Shown: positions 12,157 through 25,514, counted from the first letter of the stretch. The stretch is 64,000 nucleotides of DNA from Laetiporus sulphureus 93-53 (GCF_001632365.1 NW_024468515.1:496597-560596), one strand, 5' to 3'. Made by a program: numbers and translations. Notes: generated from the sequence alone by a model not told the origin.

Positions 12157-14785
12157 ATGAAGCACATATCGCTGCACATCTCGCCGCCGTCCTCACCGCC
12201 CTCGCCGTCGAAGCCCCTCCCCCGGAGCGACATAGGGAGCGCGCCGTCGCGGGGAGTGCGCAAGATTGTGAAGAATGCTCTCTCCCGCAGCTTCCGCCAC
12301 ATTTCCCATATCGGGCACCATCCCAACCCCGCGGCCATCACCGGAATCGACCGTCACGCCACCATCGCGGCAGCAGCAGCAACAACAACCACCACTGCTC
12401 GCTACTCTCCCGACGACCCCCTCCTCGACGTTGGCGACGTCTTCGACGCTCTTGCTATCCCCATCTCCCTCCCGCTTACTCCCAAGAACAAGTCCTCCTC
12501 TGATACCATGTCCTCGAATCCCTCTAGCGCTGGCGGCCAGGAAATACCCAAATCCACCACACTGGCCGTCGCAGCTGTCGAGGTCGCACACGATGTTCAG
12601 TCAGCTTGTAGCAGTCGAACCCCTCTTTCATCGCCTCTCGCATCGCCTCTCGTATCTGAAGGCGCTCTTCCTCCTACTTCGTTGCCTGTGAATGCAGGTG
12701 TTGATCATGCTGCTCATCCGTCATCTGACGAGAGGTTCCCGCACGAAGCAGCAGAAACACCTCTCAGTGTGGCGCAGCCGACATCGTCCAAAGACAAACA
12801 TCTGGAGGAGGATGTTCATCCAGAGGATGCCACGACAGGTACGGTGACCTCAGCGGCAGCCGCGGAAAACGATGCGCATCCCGAAGCCCAAGTAGAGAGG
12901 ATTGAAGAGCAGCCTACGCTAGACAGTCCTCAATTCGACGCGGCAGAGCCTGGCACCGAGGCACGGGACAGCGTTGGTGACTCCCCCGTCCCAGACGCTC
13001 CCGAAACGTTCTTCGACGACGAGCCTGAGGAGGCTTCAGTATCGGAGCCAGATGAAGAAGTATTGGATGAAACAGTGCCTTCTGGCTTGCACGTCGAGCA
13101 GGCACGCGAGCCTGTGCTCGCGTTGGCGGAGGACGTGTCCCTTGCTCAATCTTCAGAACAGCCAGCTTCCGTACCCGTGGCAAAACAGCCGGCTTCTCCG
13201 CCTGCTGCAGAAAAGCCTGTCCCGCCGCCGCCAACAACAGTTGAGGACGACGACGAAGACGACGAAGAACCCGAGTTGTATCTCCCCGGACTGACGCTCC
13301 CTACAATGTTCCTTCCTATTCCCAACGTACGCGCCCCGCTCTTCCACTCTCTCAATTGGTGGCTGCCACAACGCTCTATTTATAATCCCTGTACCATTAG
13401 ACAGATCCATTGAGTACGTTATTGATCAAATATATCCCACCGGAAAGACGGCCAGTGCGGGACGTCAGTGGCAACTGGCAGGGCGCCGATTTTAACATGC
13501 TCGTCGTAAGTAATAAGCTGAGAGCTGCCGCGACGCCCAGAGTCTTGATGTGCTGTGCAGATGACGAACAGTTGGCGAGCACTGGCAAAAATGGCGCGAG
13601 ATCGCCTTGTTGATTCCAACCCGGATGAACTGGATCTCGTACTCTCGGTAAGAGGAAACGCTTGCTCGATTACATTGTGCTGAGAACGCATAAGCTCTGG
13701 TACTTGCGACTGTCGTGCCTCGCGCGCTTGAGACTCTTTAATCAGACGTCTGCGGAATGCACGAGCCTCTTCACCGTGTTAAGCAATGTCAAGCCACAGT
13801 CTGCTCGGCAGTGGCTCTTCGAGAAGAAAGTTCCGTTCGAGCTCGAGGTGCTCTATGCTAGATTGAGGTACTGGGCGGGCGACCACATGGGATACTTGGA
13901 TGCCCTGTCCGTCCTGCTGAGAGATTGCAAGCTCAAGGCACGCAAGGCAAGCGAAAAATCCGACACCGTTGGCTCCGGCATGTGGCAGGAGCGAGGTGCG
14001 AGAGTATGTCTCATCATCGCCTCTCAACTAGTCGAGATGAAAGTATGTCCGCTGCACACTGCGGCTGTTTGCATTGTTAAATGATCATAGGACTTCTCCG
14101 CCGCGGCCAAACTTCTGGAGCCGCTATGTAAACAACCCGGGAATGTAACGTCGCCGCACGTTCAGTCCGCGGTAGGAAGGATATATCTGCTGGGCGGGTA
14201 TATTAGCATGGCGTCCAAGCATTTCGCGGAGGTCTCTCGGGATGTAACTGCAGACCCCGTCCTGAAGGCCATGAACGACGCTATGCTCGCCTGTGCGAAT
14301 GGCGACTGGACGAAGGCTTCGAATGATCTCAACCAAATTTTGACTGCCGATCCTGAGCACTTTGTCGTGAGTACTGTATTAGACGTCATCAAATCATTGA
14401 AGAGTTATTCGTGTGCGTAGGCGGTCAATAACCTCGCGGTCGCGTTTCTGAGTCAGGGGCGAATTCAAGATGTAAGTCTGTTGTTGCTCACGGATTCAAC
14501 AAATGATGTCATGGCCACTGCTCAGGGTATTCGGTTACTTGAAGAGACGATCAAGATCTCTCCTTCCTCCGCACTCGCCACTGAGCCGCTTCTGTTTAAC
14601 CTCTGTGAGTGTGTCACTGGCAGCTGTGGCTGCATTCTATCTTAATGAATACCCTTATTGCAGCTACGATGTACGAGCTTCGCTCGACAGCAGGGGCGGA
14701 TAAGAAGCGCAATCTCCTTATTGAGGTCGCTCAATGGGCTGGCGATGGGTTACGTACGACGTGCCTCAAGATGCCGTCAACTTGA
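12157..14785 (+). CDS. TRAPPC12: TRAPP complex subunit TRAPPC12 homologue
   Basis: TRAPPC12 belongs to the TRAPP tethering complex acting in ER-Golgi transport. Exons 12157-13326, 13401-13505, 13561-13647, 13695-14042, 14091-14366, 14421-14471, 14526-14604 and 14664-14785 give 745 residues. The first ~370 residues are low-complexity (poly-Ala/Thr, Ser/Pro, then Glu/Asp-rich). The conserved part starts near ELYLPGLTLP and continues with SWRALAKMARDRL and WYLRLSCLARLRLFNQTSAE. TPR-like helices follow (SAAAKLLEPL, VGRIYLLGGYISMA, AVNNLAVAFLSQGRIQD). It ends with LFNLSTMYELRST, typical of the family. All seven introns are 46-74 nt and in phase. The conserved C-terminal half secures the identity; the N-terminal half is lineage-specific. 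Confidence 0.92.
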
Positions 14786-15579
14786 TCGAGCCATCATGAC
14801 CGGGAGGCACGCGAACGTGCTGCTTTGGCACGGTGAGATCTCGAGCGTTGTGTACCGCGCGTTTCATATCCTAATATTCGCTATGTCCGTCGTGGAAGCC
14901 GCACTCCAATGGCAGTTAGCTAGCTGCTAAATGTCTCTAGATGTGTACATATTTTCTGGTAGTTTGTCTGTATTCTATCAATGATACGAACGGCAAATGA
15001 CCCGTGACATAGCTTCACAAACGGCGTCTCGCCTAGGCTTTGGGATAAATCTCCTTTTTTGAGTGAGGGGAGGACAGGAGGTATAAGGTAAAAACAGGAG
15101 ATTCGAGAAGTCGTCAAAGAGGCTTCATCCACTCTCGAGTCATCTTCCTGAGATCGGCCACGGCCTCCACGAAGTTGCTGTGGCGATCCAGGCTCGTAAC
15201 GTCTAGATTACATGCAACTCGATACCGGAGCAGTCCATGCGTCGTGAGTTGATTCAGGAGGAGTTATCGATACATTCGCGATATTCATTCCACTCGAATA
15301 AATTCTATGAACCAATTCCCAATCTGACTATGGGCAGCGGCCCTTTCTGTGTGCAGTGCTTGAGATGCATAGGCGATTTCACGTCTAGGAAAAGCACAGG
15401 AGCGACCTAGCGCGACGGTGAACAGTGTCTTCAACGCAACACTCGCCGCGTGGGATTCAATTCTCTATAAGCGCCGGCATATATCTCCCGATGTGGTAGC
15501 TACACTTCCCCCGTCCGCGACTTGGCCGCACTTCGAGCGCGTGTCAACGGCCAGTTGATAAACCCTTCCTCTAGCTGCA
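14786..15579. other. Intergenic stretch, nothing recognised
   Basis: This is the 3' flank of TRAPPC12 and the promoter of the Clr2-like gene on the same strand. No gene, repeat or RNA was recognised. Confidence 0.4.
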
Positions 15580-18458
15580 ATGTCTTCGCGAAATATAAGG
15601 GGTTTCCATGAACTCCCTGCGAACCCGACTTGGCTCGAGTTTCCTCGGTCAGACGGATCTCCCAATCGCCTACCCGCCAATACTACGCGCATCGTTGAAG
15701 ACGGTCAGGTCAATTTCATGCGTCCTGTACCCATTGATGAGGGATCAGCTATTGGTTGGCGTATGGGAGCTGGAAAAGAAGTAGCAGTCAGGATGAATTT
15801 GCCCAGTACGTCGAGATTGCAATGGGTGCCAAAGGAGCTGACGGGACGCGTATCAACGTTGTATTAGAAGGAGTCAACTATGTATTCAAAGACTGGCCAT
15901 ACGGCTATGCGATGTATGATCACAACAAGGGCCCTGCCGATAATCCGCGGCATGATATATACCTTTGCGGTAGGCCTCTTCTCATCTATATTCCTCCTAT
16001 GCTCAGTTACGCAGGCTCGATCAGCGTGAACCGATTTCGCTCCATCAACGAATTCATCCCGCACGCTCTCTGGTTGATGCAGGATGCCACCATGAACCGC
16101 GCGAATTGCAAGTGCAAATACTGTACTAAACAACCGCAGCGTATAATCACAGACACGCTTCAACTCCCAAGCGTCAAACGTGCACCTTCTCAGCACATCT
16201 CAACACGCTCTGTCCGGCCTTCGCGTCGATTTCGTGAACCCCGTATAGTCAAAAAGCCGTACGCGGCGATTCGGAAGGCTCCAAAACCCATCAGGCAGCT
16301 TACCGGGCCCTCACAATCTATAGTTCCTGAACGTGACTCGGACATCCGAGCATTGCTTTCAGGCAGCGAATTGGCAGCGCCAAGGTGGCACAGGAAAGGT
16401 GAACTTGTATGGTGTTTCCTGGATTCTCCGATTCGAGGTGAGGGCGAGAGGGACAGTATTCACTTCTGGCCCGGCACGGTGGAAGATGTAAACGTCCGAA
16501 CCAAAGCGATACCGAAAGATGTCACACAAGATGCCCAGCGATTCGACCAGGTAGACGTCGATATGACACTCCTGTATGAACAGGAATCGGAGGCGGAAGC
16601 ACCTAGAGCAGGATACAATAGGCAGCCTTTGTTTTCCTCGGTCGATGCCTCGAGCCACCTCTCTTCCGCACGAAATCAGCCTGGGCAGGAATCTGAGCCA
16701 GCGACAGAACAGAGCTCGGATGTACCATGGGAAGTGCGCCAGTGGAACGTCTACACGGTGAAACTGCTGGCAATCACCCACAGTTATGTCGGAACTGACA
16801 CCCAAGTCTTGCCATATCTCGCGTATGCACCTCCACATGAGCTGGTCCATCGTATGCGCAGCGAATTGCTTGACTTCATGCGGGAAGTGCCAGTGCAGGA
16901 TATGGATGGCGACATGTCGAAGATATTTCCCTTCAATCCCGTGGCTGCTCCGACCGACTCTCCTGTTTCTGATGGAAGACGCTTCAGGGAGGCAGTCGCT
17001 CCGTTCACGCTCGCCATCCAGATAGCATCGACTCTATCGCATTTTTGGGCGCCTACGGACGAGTATGAATTCCAGTTCGAGAAGCCGAGTGCATTATCTG
17101 CGCCTCCTCCTCCTCCTCCCCCTCCTTCGCAGCTTGCTCCACCCAGCGCATCTACTGCTCCAGCATCCAGTGCGTCTAACGCCCCGGCTACCCTACATTC
17201 CCTCATAATGCAGTCCATGACGAACAATGCTACCGAATTGAGTGCGCGAGCCAGCGCGCAGACGGTGCCTTCATCAGTAATTGGCGCACACGATCCCGGT
17301 ATGTCCTCTGAAGGATCACACTCCGTCAAAGCAGCGACGTTAGAGCAAGCATCCCATCCGTCAGGAGCTTCTGTCACCCAACAACGTTTCCAAGGACTGT
17401 GGTGGGGCGCGGAACACATCTGGCAAGATGAACTTCTTCGGCTGAAACTATCACGCCACCAATTTGCACCTCAGGGCACCGAAGAGTTCGTCCCGCCTTC
17501 GGGACCGTCTTCATCTACCTTGGAGCAGATGCGCGACAATGGCTTTGCCGATGTCGTTGACGAGGCTATGATAGGTGCAGCGTACAAGGGGCTCTTCTTG
17601 CGATTGGAAGGTCTGTTTACTGTTGACGTTCCAACGGCCGATGGCTCCGGCGGCTTCACCAAGGAGTGCAGAGCTTGCGGGACCGTATATGAGCTTGCCG
17701 ATGATGATTGGGAAGAGCCGGCTGCATCTAATGCATCAGTGGATGCACCGGCAGAACAGGAAATAGGAAAAGGAAAAGGAAAAGAAAAGGCTCATGAAGG
17801 TGAACGTGCGATGCACGGCTTCCCAGGGTCAATATCAAGCCATTCCGGTGTTCCTGGTTTAGCACTCTCACCAGGATCAGCTCCGATGAGGCGTGTCCCG
17901 TTGCCCGATCTACACTCTATCATCCCAGTCGAAGAGACCGCAGCGACAATCATTTCGCAGCCGGCGCCAAGCGCAATTGCAGTCGCAAAGGAACGCGATA
18001 CCAACACGCAGCTCGCTCATCCAGTATTGACCACACCGTTCCGTTTACCTGATCCACCAAAGGGGTTCAAGTTCCGTCCCATCCACCCTCCTGGCTGTGA
18101 GGTGGTGATTGCTCTCACCTTTATCAGCGGACGATATTATCCACACCTGTTCCGACACCCCTTGATGGTGCCTCTGATCGAAAGAGCAGCTACTGCATCT
18201 GGAGGGCTATGGGAGAACCGACATCTGTGGGCCATGGAAGGTCTGCTCGCAGGAGTCTATCAGTCTATGGAGACCAGGAAATGGCAAAAGTCTCGAACGG
18301 CCATGTTGAAAGAAGCTGATCAGGAAGCACGAGCTCACTTCGCTGCGCTTTGGGAAGAATGCAGGAGAGAGAGGGAGGAGCAAGAGCGACCTATGGATGG
18401 AGAGAACAATCCAACACATAGTGTCCATGATAAGCTCATGGACATTGACAGAGCTTAG
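15580..18458 (+). CDS. Clr2-like transcription-silencing protein
   Basis: Clr2 is a scaffold of the fission-yeast SHREC histone-deacetylase/remodeller complex needed for heterochromatic silencing. Exons 15580-15726, 15792-15969 and 16015-18458 give about 907 residues if a 45-nt in-frame intron (15970-16014) is removed. The Clr2 N-terminal region is visible as YVFKDWPYGYAMYDHNKG, then YLCG and FIPHALWLM, then a Cys cluster CKCKYC. A second conserved block GELVWCFLDSP...HFWPGTVEDV (residues ~235-275) resembles the BAH-like part of Clr2. Later parts include a proline run, a C-x2-C motif (CRACGTVYE), a Lys/Gly-rich basic stretch and PPKGFKFRPIHPPG. Exon 1 splicing (donor 15727, acceptor 15791) is inferred because it joins the two open frames. 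Confidence 0.82.
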
Positions 18459-18720
18459 CTATGATCTTCAATTTCCAGATGTAGGGTTTGCTTGGTCGAT
18501 TACATGGGTTCGTTCGAAGTCGACAAACGGCTGCTGCAACTTCGTTCCAGAATAAGGTGTACACTCATCATCTATCAAAAATGTGGATGCTTATGGGATG
18601 AATAAGGCACGAACGAGCGTAGTGGACTAACATAGGTTGAGGATTATACTGAACGAGTACGAAATAAGCCGGCGTAAACCACCATATCAACAACCCAACT
18701 GAACCTCTCGGAGCATTTGG

Positions 18721-21628
18721 TCAGGTCTGCCGACTAAGAACGTACTGACGTAGATCTTGCCATCCTGCACATCGTGGCACCAGTCAGAATGGACTCAATG
18801 CATACTTAAGCACAATGAGGGACATACCTCCACCGACACGGCACATCACCTTCTTGGTCGGGCCCTTGGCGCCCGGACGCGCGAGCGTCGTCAACTTACA
18901 GGCAACAACCTTTCGTACTAACGGGCCTGTAAAGGCATATTGCGCACGAATTTCCTCATTCTCCTTGGGTGTGCCCTTTAGAGGTGGATCCAGACGCTCG
19001 ATTACCAAGTTATGCGCAAGCGAGTTCGCCACAGCAGCGATCTCTGCATCAAGAGGATCCTTCAAGCTGACAGGTATGTATTCGTGAACGGGATTGCCCT
19101 CGCCAGACCTATCCAAGCTCGGTGTGGCAGCCCCGGCACGGCTTGGAGGACGAGAAACACCGCTCGGTGTGCGTGGGTGCATTGACTCGCGGAAACTCGA
19201 CGGCGGAAGTCTATTGGAAATAAGGGATGCCCTCGGCGTCCTCATTGTGGTCGGTAAGCCTTCGGATCTACGTGATCGAAGGGCGGGACTCGAGAATGAC
19301 ATAGAGCTATCAGGGCGGTAGTGCGACATGGCAGAGGATGGGCGTGACGCGGACGAAACGTGAACACTGGGGACGGGAATCATAGAGCGACTGGGAGGAC
19401 GGGCAGGAATAGTGGAGCCCCCAGGTGTCTGAGGGCGCGCCATTGAAGATGAGGTTGCCTTGTGCAACGAGGAAGCAAGGTCATCCAGACCACAAATGGG
19501 GTCCGACGGTGAAGTTGAGATCGAGTGGATGTGAGACCGCATAGGCGTGGGGATGTGGCTTGGGGTCTTAGGCCGTGTACGCGGAGAAAGCGGCTCGGAC
19601 GGCATGCTGACCTGCGAACGAGAAGGCGGACGAACAGACAACGGTTGACCGGAAATTTGTGAACGAGCTCGAGAAGGAGGGCGGGGCATAGAAACAGGCG
19701 GATTGGATGGTGCAGTGGAGGCGGAGGATGTGACCGGAGACCACGGCCTCGAAGAGGCCATGGAACTGCGGGACGCACTCCTGTTACTGTTCGGATATTG
19801 TGTATGATTCGGGAGAACATCTTCAGAATATCGATACAAAATCGAAAGTGATGGTCGAGCAGGAGATTGTTTCACCGTCGCCGAACGCTCGTCAGACTCA
19901 ACCTTAGTAGAGTTGTTCCATGCTGGTCGGAACTTCAATGTGGAACCCGTATCCAACCTTTCTAGCTTTCTGTTAGACGGCGATGTGTCTGGCGTGAGGC
20001 TTTGCGTGTGTTTGTGAGAAGGCGTCGACGGGATGGGTGGCTGGCTGCCCGTAAAGTTCATCACTGACGCCCGATGCTTCAAAGTATGCATCCCTTCGCC
20101 CTCGGAGAGCACGCGTTTGCTAATACGCAGAGGTGATAGTTCAGATTCCGGAGATTGAGAGGGCCCATGTGACTTCAATTTGTGAGCAAGCTTGCGGAAG
20201 GGAGACAGCGACCGTGATAAGGCGTCCGAGCTCAGGGAACGCTCCAATGATGCCCAAGAGCCATTCATGGAAGGCGTTGCGAGGAGCCCATTCGAGGTTC
20301 TGAACGCTGACGGCGCGGCAGATGTATGAGACCCTGCATCGCTGGAGCTTCCAGAGAGTGTCCCATCATTAGTCAACATTCGCCTGACCGCGTCGAGCTC
20401 CTTGTCGATACGTGTTATTCTCTCTCTTAGGTTCTTCCAACGCTGGGTAGACTCCGCATGTCTTCGCAGGCATTCGCCGTTCTTCGTAACGCGATCCTGA
20501 ACGCCTTTATCAAGTATGGACAGAACCTTCGTCGTAGATGACATATAGTGTCTGGTCGTTATGATCAGATTGTTATGCACAACACACAATGCGCCAACGG
20601 TAAGCCTTACTTCTTTCTCGCCTCGTACGACTCCACAGCAGCGTTGAATGTCTCGTAAGTCAATGGCTTCTCTGAGGAGAGAGACGACGTTGACGCGGAC
20701 GGTGAAATTGGTTCCTCTATGCCATGCCGTTGAACTCTCCATACGAGCTCCTAGTAATGCTATGAGTATTCAGTCAACGTTGCGCCAAGGTCATCAGCTC
20801 ACCTGACAATTGTTCACAGCCTTCTCTAAACTAGACATCATCCCGTTTGCTTGGTCTGTGACAGTTCTGAACACCGTCAACCACTTATCCTCCTTCAGCT
20901 CATCGCGTAGCACTTGGATGTCCTGTTGCAATGCTTCCCACTCCGCCATCATGTCAGCGTGCTTATGCAGAATCATCGCATTCTCTGTAGACTGGCGGCC
21001 GTTCTGAGAGCTCTCTAGCAGAGGCGTGAGCGTTTCATTAACTGACCGGATGCTTGCAGAGGCAGCCCGAACACGTTCATCTAAAACGCCGAGTGACTGG
21101 TCAATCAGCTTCGTCGCGCTCGATGAGTCGTCCGGATCTTGCGATTTGTGGCGCAACTCTTGAATTTCTGTGAAAAGGACGCAGTCAAATTGTGGCATAC
21201 ATTATGCCGTTGAATGAAGCAGCTGAACGTACCGAACATACGCGTCTGGATGTCTGACATACTATATGACAGTTCTGTGATGCGCGACGAGGCAGCGAGC
21301 ACATGCAGGTCTCTAGCAATCATTGTTAGTTCTGTTTCGTTCATACTAACAATAGACGCACTCGCAGCTTTTTCGCTGTTCCTCATTCCGAAGGGTTGAA
21401 TGCTTTGCAGTGATCGTATACTCTGCACTGTCTGTCAATCATTGCTGGAGATACATACCTCGACTTGGGCTTACCCTTGTCTGCAGGCGGTGGCGGCAAC
21501 GATTTCTCAGAATAAGACGAGCCAGGATCATATGCAGGGACTGGTGGTGTTACATTGTTCAGACTATTCTGTGATGGTGACGAGAGTATGCTAGAAGACC
21601 GAGAAGAAGATATCCTGAGAGAAACCAT
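18721..21628 (-). CDS. GAR (GAS2-related) domain microtubule-binding protein
   Basis: GAR domains bind microtubules and link them to actin or the cell cortex. Exons 21459-21628, 21233-21420, 20803-21167, 20611-20750, 18828-20551 and 18721-18764 give 876 residues. The N-terminal ~400 residues are helical and probably coiled-coil (TMIARDLHVLAASSR, DIQVLRDELKEDKW, VLSILDKGVQDR). A long Ser/Pro/Arg-rich basic region follows. The final ~93 residues are the GAR domain (DAEIAAVANSLAHNL, VRKVVACKLTTLARPG, KKVMCRVGGGWQDLRQYVL). The GAR core is split by the last intron, so the final exon supplies only WQDLRQYVLSRQT. The first intron is 38 nt, among the shortest here. The gene is convergent with the Clr2-like gene, whose stop codon is 262 bp away. 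Confidence 0.9.
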
Positions 21629-22766
21629 GAGAACGAGCGAGGCGGCGACAGCACGAGCGACGTTTGGGTATCAAAGGATGAGCGTCGACTAGAGAGGGAG
21701 GCGATCTTTCGCTGAGAGGATCCGCCGGGTCTCGGATCGCTAGAGAGATGCGGGGTATAAGCAATGCGGTTGAGAGCAGACACGACGGATCCTCCCGGCC
21801 TCAATGACCAGGTGGGGCTCAGTTTGAAGGAGAATGACAAGAATTTGTGGCGAAATGCGAAGATATCAACAGGCCGATGACAAGTGCCGCAGGTGGCGGG
21901 CGAGATGGGTTCAAGTCGAGAGCCTTCGCGGGCGCCTTCATCCCGACATCCATCCCGAACATTTATAGTCCGAATTGTCAAGGTTCCCCGTCCTGTTGTA
22001 GGCTTGACCTGGAGGCAAAGATGAGGACGACGGAATGGACATTTGCCAGGTATTTCGCGATCACACCGTTCGCCATTCTCACTCTGTCTAATTATTATCC
22101 CGGCATGACGCCGTGGGCCGTCTAGATTCTGTGTCAAGTTACTTTTCTAAAGCCGAGCGGAAATTTAGAATAGATTGAGACGGCATGACCTGTGATGGTG
22201 GCGTTCCTGACCGCAAAACAGAATATATATCAGTCTCAATATCATCGACACTGTGATCATGGCTACGCCATCAATGGTGAACCGTGTGGTTGTAAGCCCA
22301 AAGCATTTTTGGCCGTTAGCAGCAGCTGAATATATACAGAAGCGGATGCCGCTCTCTCTTCTCTCTCCTCCCCTCCTCTCTCTCTCCCAATAAAACTATT
22401 TCACTTTCTTCCTCCCACAGTCCAACTAAACGACAACCGCGGCAAAGTGGCCCTTCGGAATCCAAAACGTTTTAGATGTTCTTGTTGGAATGTTTGGAAG
22501 TCACAGTCACTCACAGTCTCGCCCGACTTTGGTCTCTTTTTTAACCGCATTATCAGTTCTTCATAGCACACGACAAGATCTCCTTCCGCGACGAGCCCGA
22601 ATCTGTTCCTCTACTTCACCCGTCCTGGGCCATCTACGAATCCCAGATCCCCTACGAAATGCCATTACTGCAGTCATAGCGGGCGAAGCTCTTAGTGCTG
22701 TCATTCAGCCGCCGAATTCGAACTCAATCTTCCTTGCGATGCGCCATCCTTTATTTGAGGACTTCT
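21629..22766. other. Intergenic region with a CT-rich tract
   Basis: This is the upstream region of the GAR-domain gene. A pyrimidine tract of CTCT repeats lies at about 22350-22390. Open frames here (for example 22490-22798 plus) have no domain and run into the solo LTR, so they are not called. Confidence 0.4.
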
Positions 22767-22972
22767 TGTTGGAATCTGGGTGCGGAGCGCAGATGTGAGA
22801 GGCCCCGGTGCGACCTGCGCCACCGGCGTGGGAGAGTAGTAGCGCGCGTGTATATAATAGGGCACGGCTACAATGGGACGGGCCATCGGTTTGGCCCCGT
22901 GAAGCCATCTTCTAGAGAGCGGGCGACTCCCGAACTCCTGACCGCGCAGCGGGCTGGCTGGGAAACTCAACA
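22767..22972 (+). mobile_element. Solo LTR, 206 bp, with 5-bp target duplication
   Basis: The repeat begins TGTTGGAATC and ends ACTCAACA, a TG...CA terminus with short inverted ends. It is flanked by an exact CTTCT duplication (22762-22766 and 22973-22977). A TATATAATA box lies inside. A second copy of the same length lies in inverse orientation at 48501-48706. No internal retroelement sequence is present, so each is a solo LTR left by recombination between the two ends. Confidence 0.93.
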
Positions 22973-23859
22973 CTTCTCAGAGCTGAAAGGCAGGCTCAAG
23001 GTCTACAAGACCCCGCAGGAGGATGTCTGTCTCATAGGCCAGAGAAACCTTGGAGTGAATGTTGCCGCTATAAATCCCAGCGTTCAAATCATATGAGCTC
23101 TGTCACTTTGATGCGCAGCTCATCATGGATCTGTAAAGTGAACATTGACTTTCAAATCATCAGCACCGGTCAATGCTCATTGCTGACGTTCCGCAGTCTT
23201 GCGAGCTACGCTGTCATACTTGCGGCAATTCATCTGATCTCCCTGGTTCGTGTTCAGTCGGTCCATGCATGCTCACTTGCCGTTTATTAGTAGTCGGTAT
23301 TGAGACGTTATCCCATGGACCATCGTGTTTGATACAAGTCGGTCTACGCATATAGTGATTAGTCTCGTCGCGGTACAGCAAATATTACAAGATGTCCTGC
23401 GAACCCATAAATTTCAGCATTCTCTGAGACGTTTCCTCCGCTCCATTGAAATCAACGCTCACCGTTCTGCGGTCACTGTAGCCCTTAGCAATTTTACATG
23501 ATAAATGGGATGCTGATCGAGAGCGACGTGAGTGTAGCCTGATCAATGACTCAGCACTCAGTACTCAGTACTCGTTCAACCGTTGAAATGTCAATATTGG
23601 CAGGGCGTCGGCAGACTTTACGATAAAAAAGTTGGCGACGAGCGAGCGCCGAGCCTTGTCATCAACTTCCACCATTTTGAAGATTAAACAGTGTCGCCAC
23701 AATCGCTCTCAGTGACCGAACACCGACGCTGTGCGTGCCGATGTGAACAATCTTGTCCATCGAATCGTGAATCATGTCCATGAAACGATCACATTACACG
23801 CTGCAGCCGCAGCTGAAGTGCATTTCAGTTGACGGAATAATACATTCCCAGAGCTCATA
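22973..23859. other. Intergenic stretch, nothing recognised
   Basis: This is the 3' flank of the F-box gene. Short frames are present on both strands without domains. No RNA gene or repeat was recognised beyond a short run of ACTCAGT motifs near 23550-23575. Confidence 0.4.
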
Positions 23860-25514
23860 TCAAACATCTCTCTTCCTGTCATACGATCGCACCTTCGAGA
23901 ACCAAAATGGCCGCTCGTGTTTGAGCGCAAGCGGCGTCGTCTCTCCGCTCTCGATGTCCACGCTATCATATGCACGGAAATCGAGACGGTTCCACCGGCC
24001 GAGTGGGCGCGAGCGGAGGTCGAGCGTCATTTGGAACGCATACCGAGCGCGTGAATCCATCGACGGGTGCGGGTCAGTCAGCGAGGTGACGTGCACCGTT
24101 GTGCCGGATAGGTGCCAGTTGCCGATGAAGAGGCCCTGTCGAACCGTATGCGCGTGAGATCGTCAGCGAGGGAATGGCACAGCATACCTTCATGTGCAGC
24201 GTTGGTTTGAGTACGGGTATGATCTGCTGCGGCGGCATTTCCTCATTGGCGAGAAGGGAAAGAACTTGCCCATTCGGATAGAACCGTCTGCGACAGATAC
24301 ATCAACGTCCATGATTCTATGGCATGTACAGGAAATTCAGACTCACAGATAGCGGTGGTATGTGATCAAGTGACTGACCTGTTCATGTCTGTCCTTCAGC
24401 TAACCTCGTCTATCAACCTGCAAGCAGACATACGTTCACCCACGCGTTCTCGCTAGCCCCGGCTCGGCTGTAGTACATCATTCATATCAGCAGTGTAAGA
24501 TTAAGGGCTGAACTGTGCGTACATGTAATGGCACACTGCAATATACACGCCGTCCCATCGGACACGAGGGTGTTCGATGAATAACCGCCTGTAGTCTGAT
24601 GAGTATTGCAGCACCAGCACGGTCAGGTCCTCCTCATCGGATATTTGTGGAGGTCTGTAATGAGTTCGCACAAGGTCTCTGTAAAAGCGCTTTCAGTCGA
24701 ACCGCACAGGCTCAGCAAACCATATGCACGCGCACCTCCATATGCTTATGTCCAATGAGACCACACGAGCCTTACGATTGACCAGAGCGAAACGCTCCAG
24801 AGTCGTGATATTAAGACACCGAAGAATATGCACAAGCAGCTCGTTCGGCAATCTCTGTAGAGGCGTTGCTTGCTTCTCGTCCTCAGGCTCAAAAGCCAAG
24901 TCCTGCGGCCAACTCGCTAAAATGCTCGCCAGCATTCCGTTCGTCACCGATCCCCCAGCATCCCGCACTGCTATCGAGCGTAGGTCCAGCGCATTTATGC
25001 CCTCCGCGAGCACGTCAACGCTCGAGCCTCTCTCCGCCGCCTTGTGACGCTTCTCCGCACGCGACGCGTGCTCGAGCTGCGTCTCAACCTTGTGATAAGC
25101 GCGATCGACATTTGAGTCAATGCGAAAGGCGGAGCGGTATAACTGGAGTGCCTCGTTGAGGTTGCCCTGCTGCTCGCACTGTACCGCGCGGCGGTATACG
25201 TCCACCGCTCTGCCAAGGGTCCTGCCGAGCGGTGCGTCCACCGAAGGGGCGCGCACGGCCGTCCCTTCGTAGATGCGATATACAGGTTGTGCAGGTCGTG
25301 CGCCCTGAGCCTCCTCGTGTAGGCGGGGCTTTGCCCAATGCAGAGTGTCAGGGCTCTTGCCTTGAGATGCGTGTGGCCTAGCAGCGTCCTCAGGAAACAG
25401 TCCCGCGTCTGCCTGTGCCTTCCTCCTGCGCACCTCCGCCTTCCATTCTTCCCTGAAGCGTGCGAGCTCGTCCGAGTCGTCGATGGGCGCCGCAGAGGGC
25501 TGCAACGAATGCAT
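23860..25514 (-). CDS. F-box protein, FBXO9/Hrt3 family
   Basis: Such proteins are substrate adaptors of SCF ubiquitin ligases; Hrt3/FBXO9 are the yeast and animal relatives. Exons 24736-25514, 24523-24678, 24434-24467, 24347-24378, 24188-24287 and 23860-24135 give 458 residues. A TPR-like helix pair lies around residues 100-145 (AVQCEQQGNLNEALQLYRSA). The F-box is at about 217-260 (LPNELLVHILRCLN...WR). The conserved C-terminal half follows: SDYRRLFIEHPRVRWDGVYI, NAWVNVSHLITYHRYLRFYP, GLFIGNWHLSG. The start at 25514 is the first in-frame ATG. The next gene starts 266 bp away on the other strand, so the two probably share a promoter. Exons 3 and 4 are only 34 and 32 nt. Confidence 0.93.

Noticed and set aside
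12193..12591. Minus-strand frame with Ser/Cys runs
   Set aside because: Antisense shadow of the low-complexity TRAPPC12 N-terminus.
16784..17419. Minus-strand 211-codon frame with Gly run
   Set aside because: Antisense of the proline tract in the Clr2-like protein.
21559..22137. Minus-strand 192-codon frame upstream of the GAR-domain gene
   Set aside because: Different frame from the GAR gene's first exon, no domain, Ser/Arg-rich composition typical of shadow frames.
22695..23096. Open frame RCERPRCDLRHRR across the solo LTR
   Set aside because: Open reading is a property of the LTR itself and recurs at 48488-48742; not a gene.
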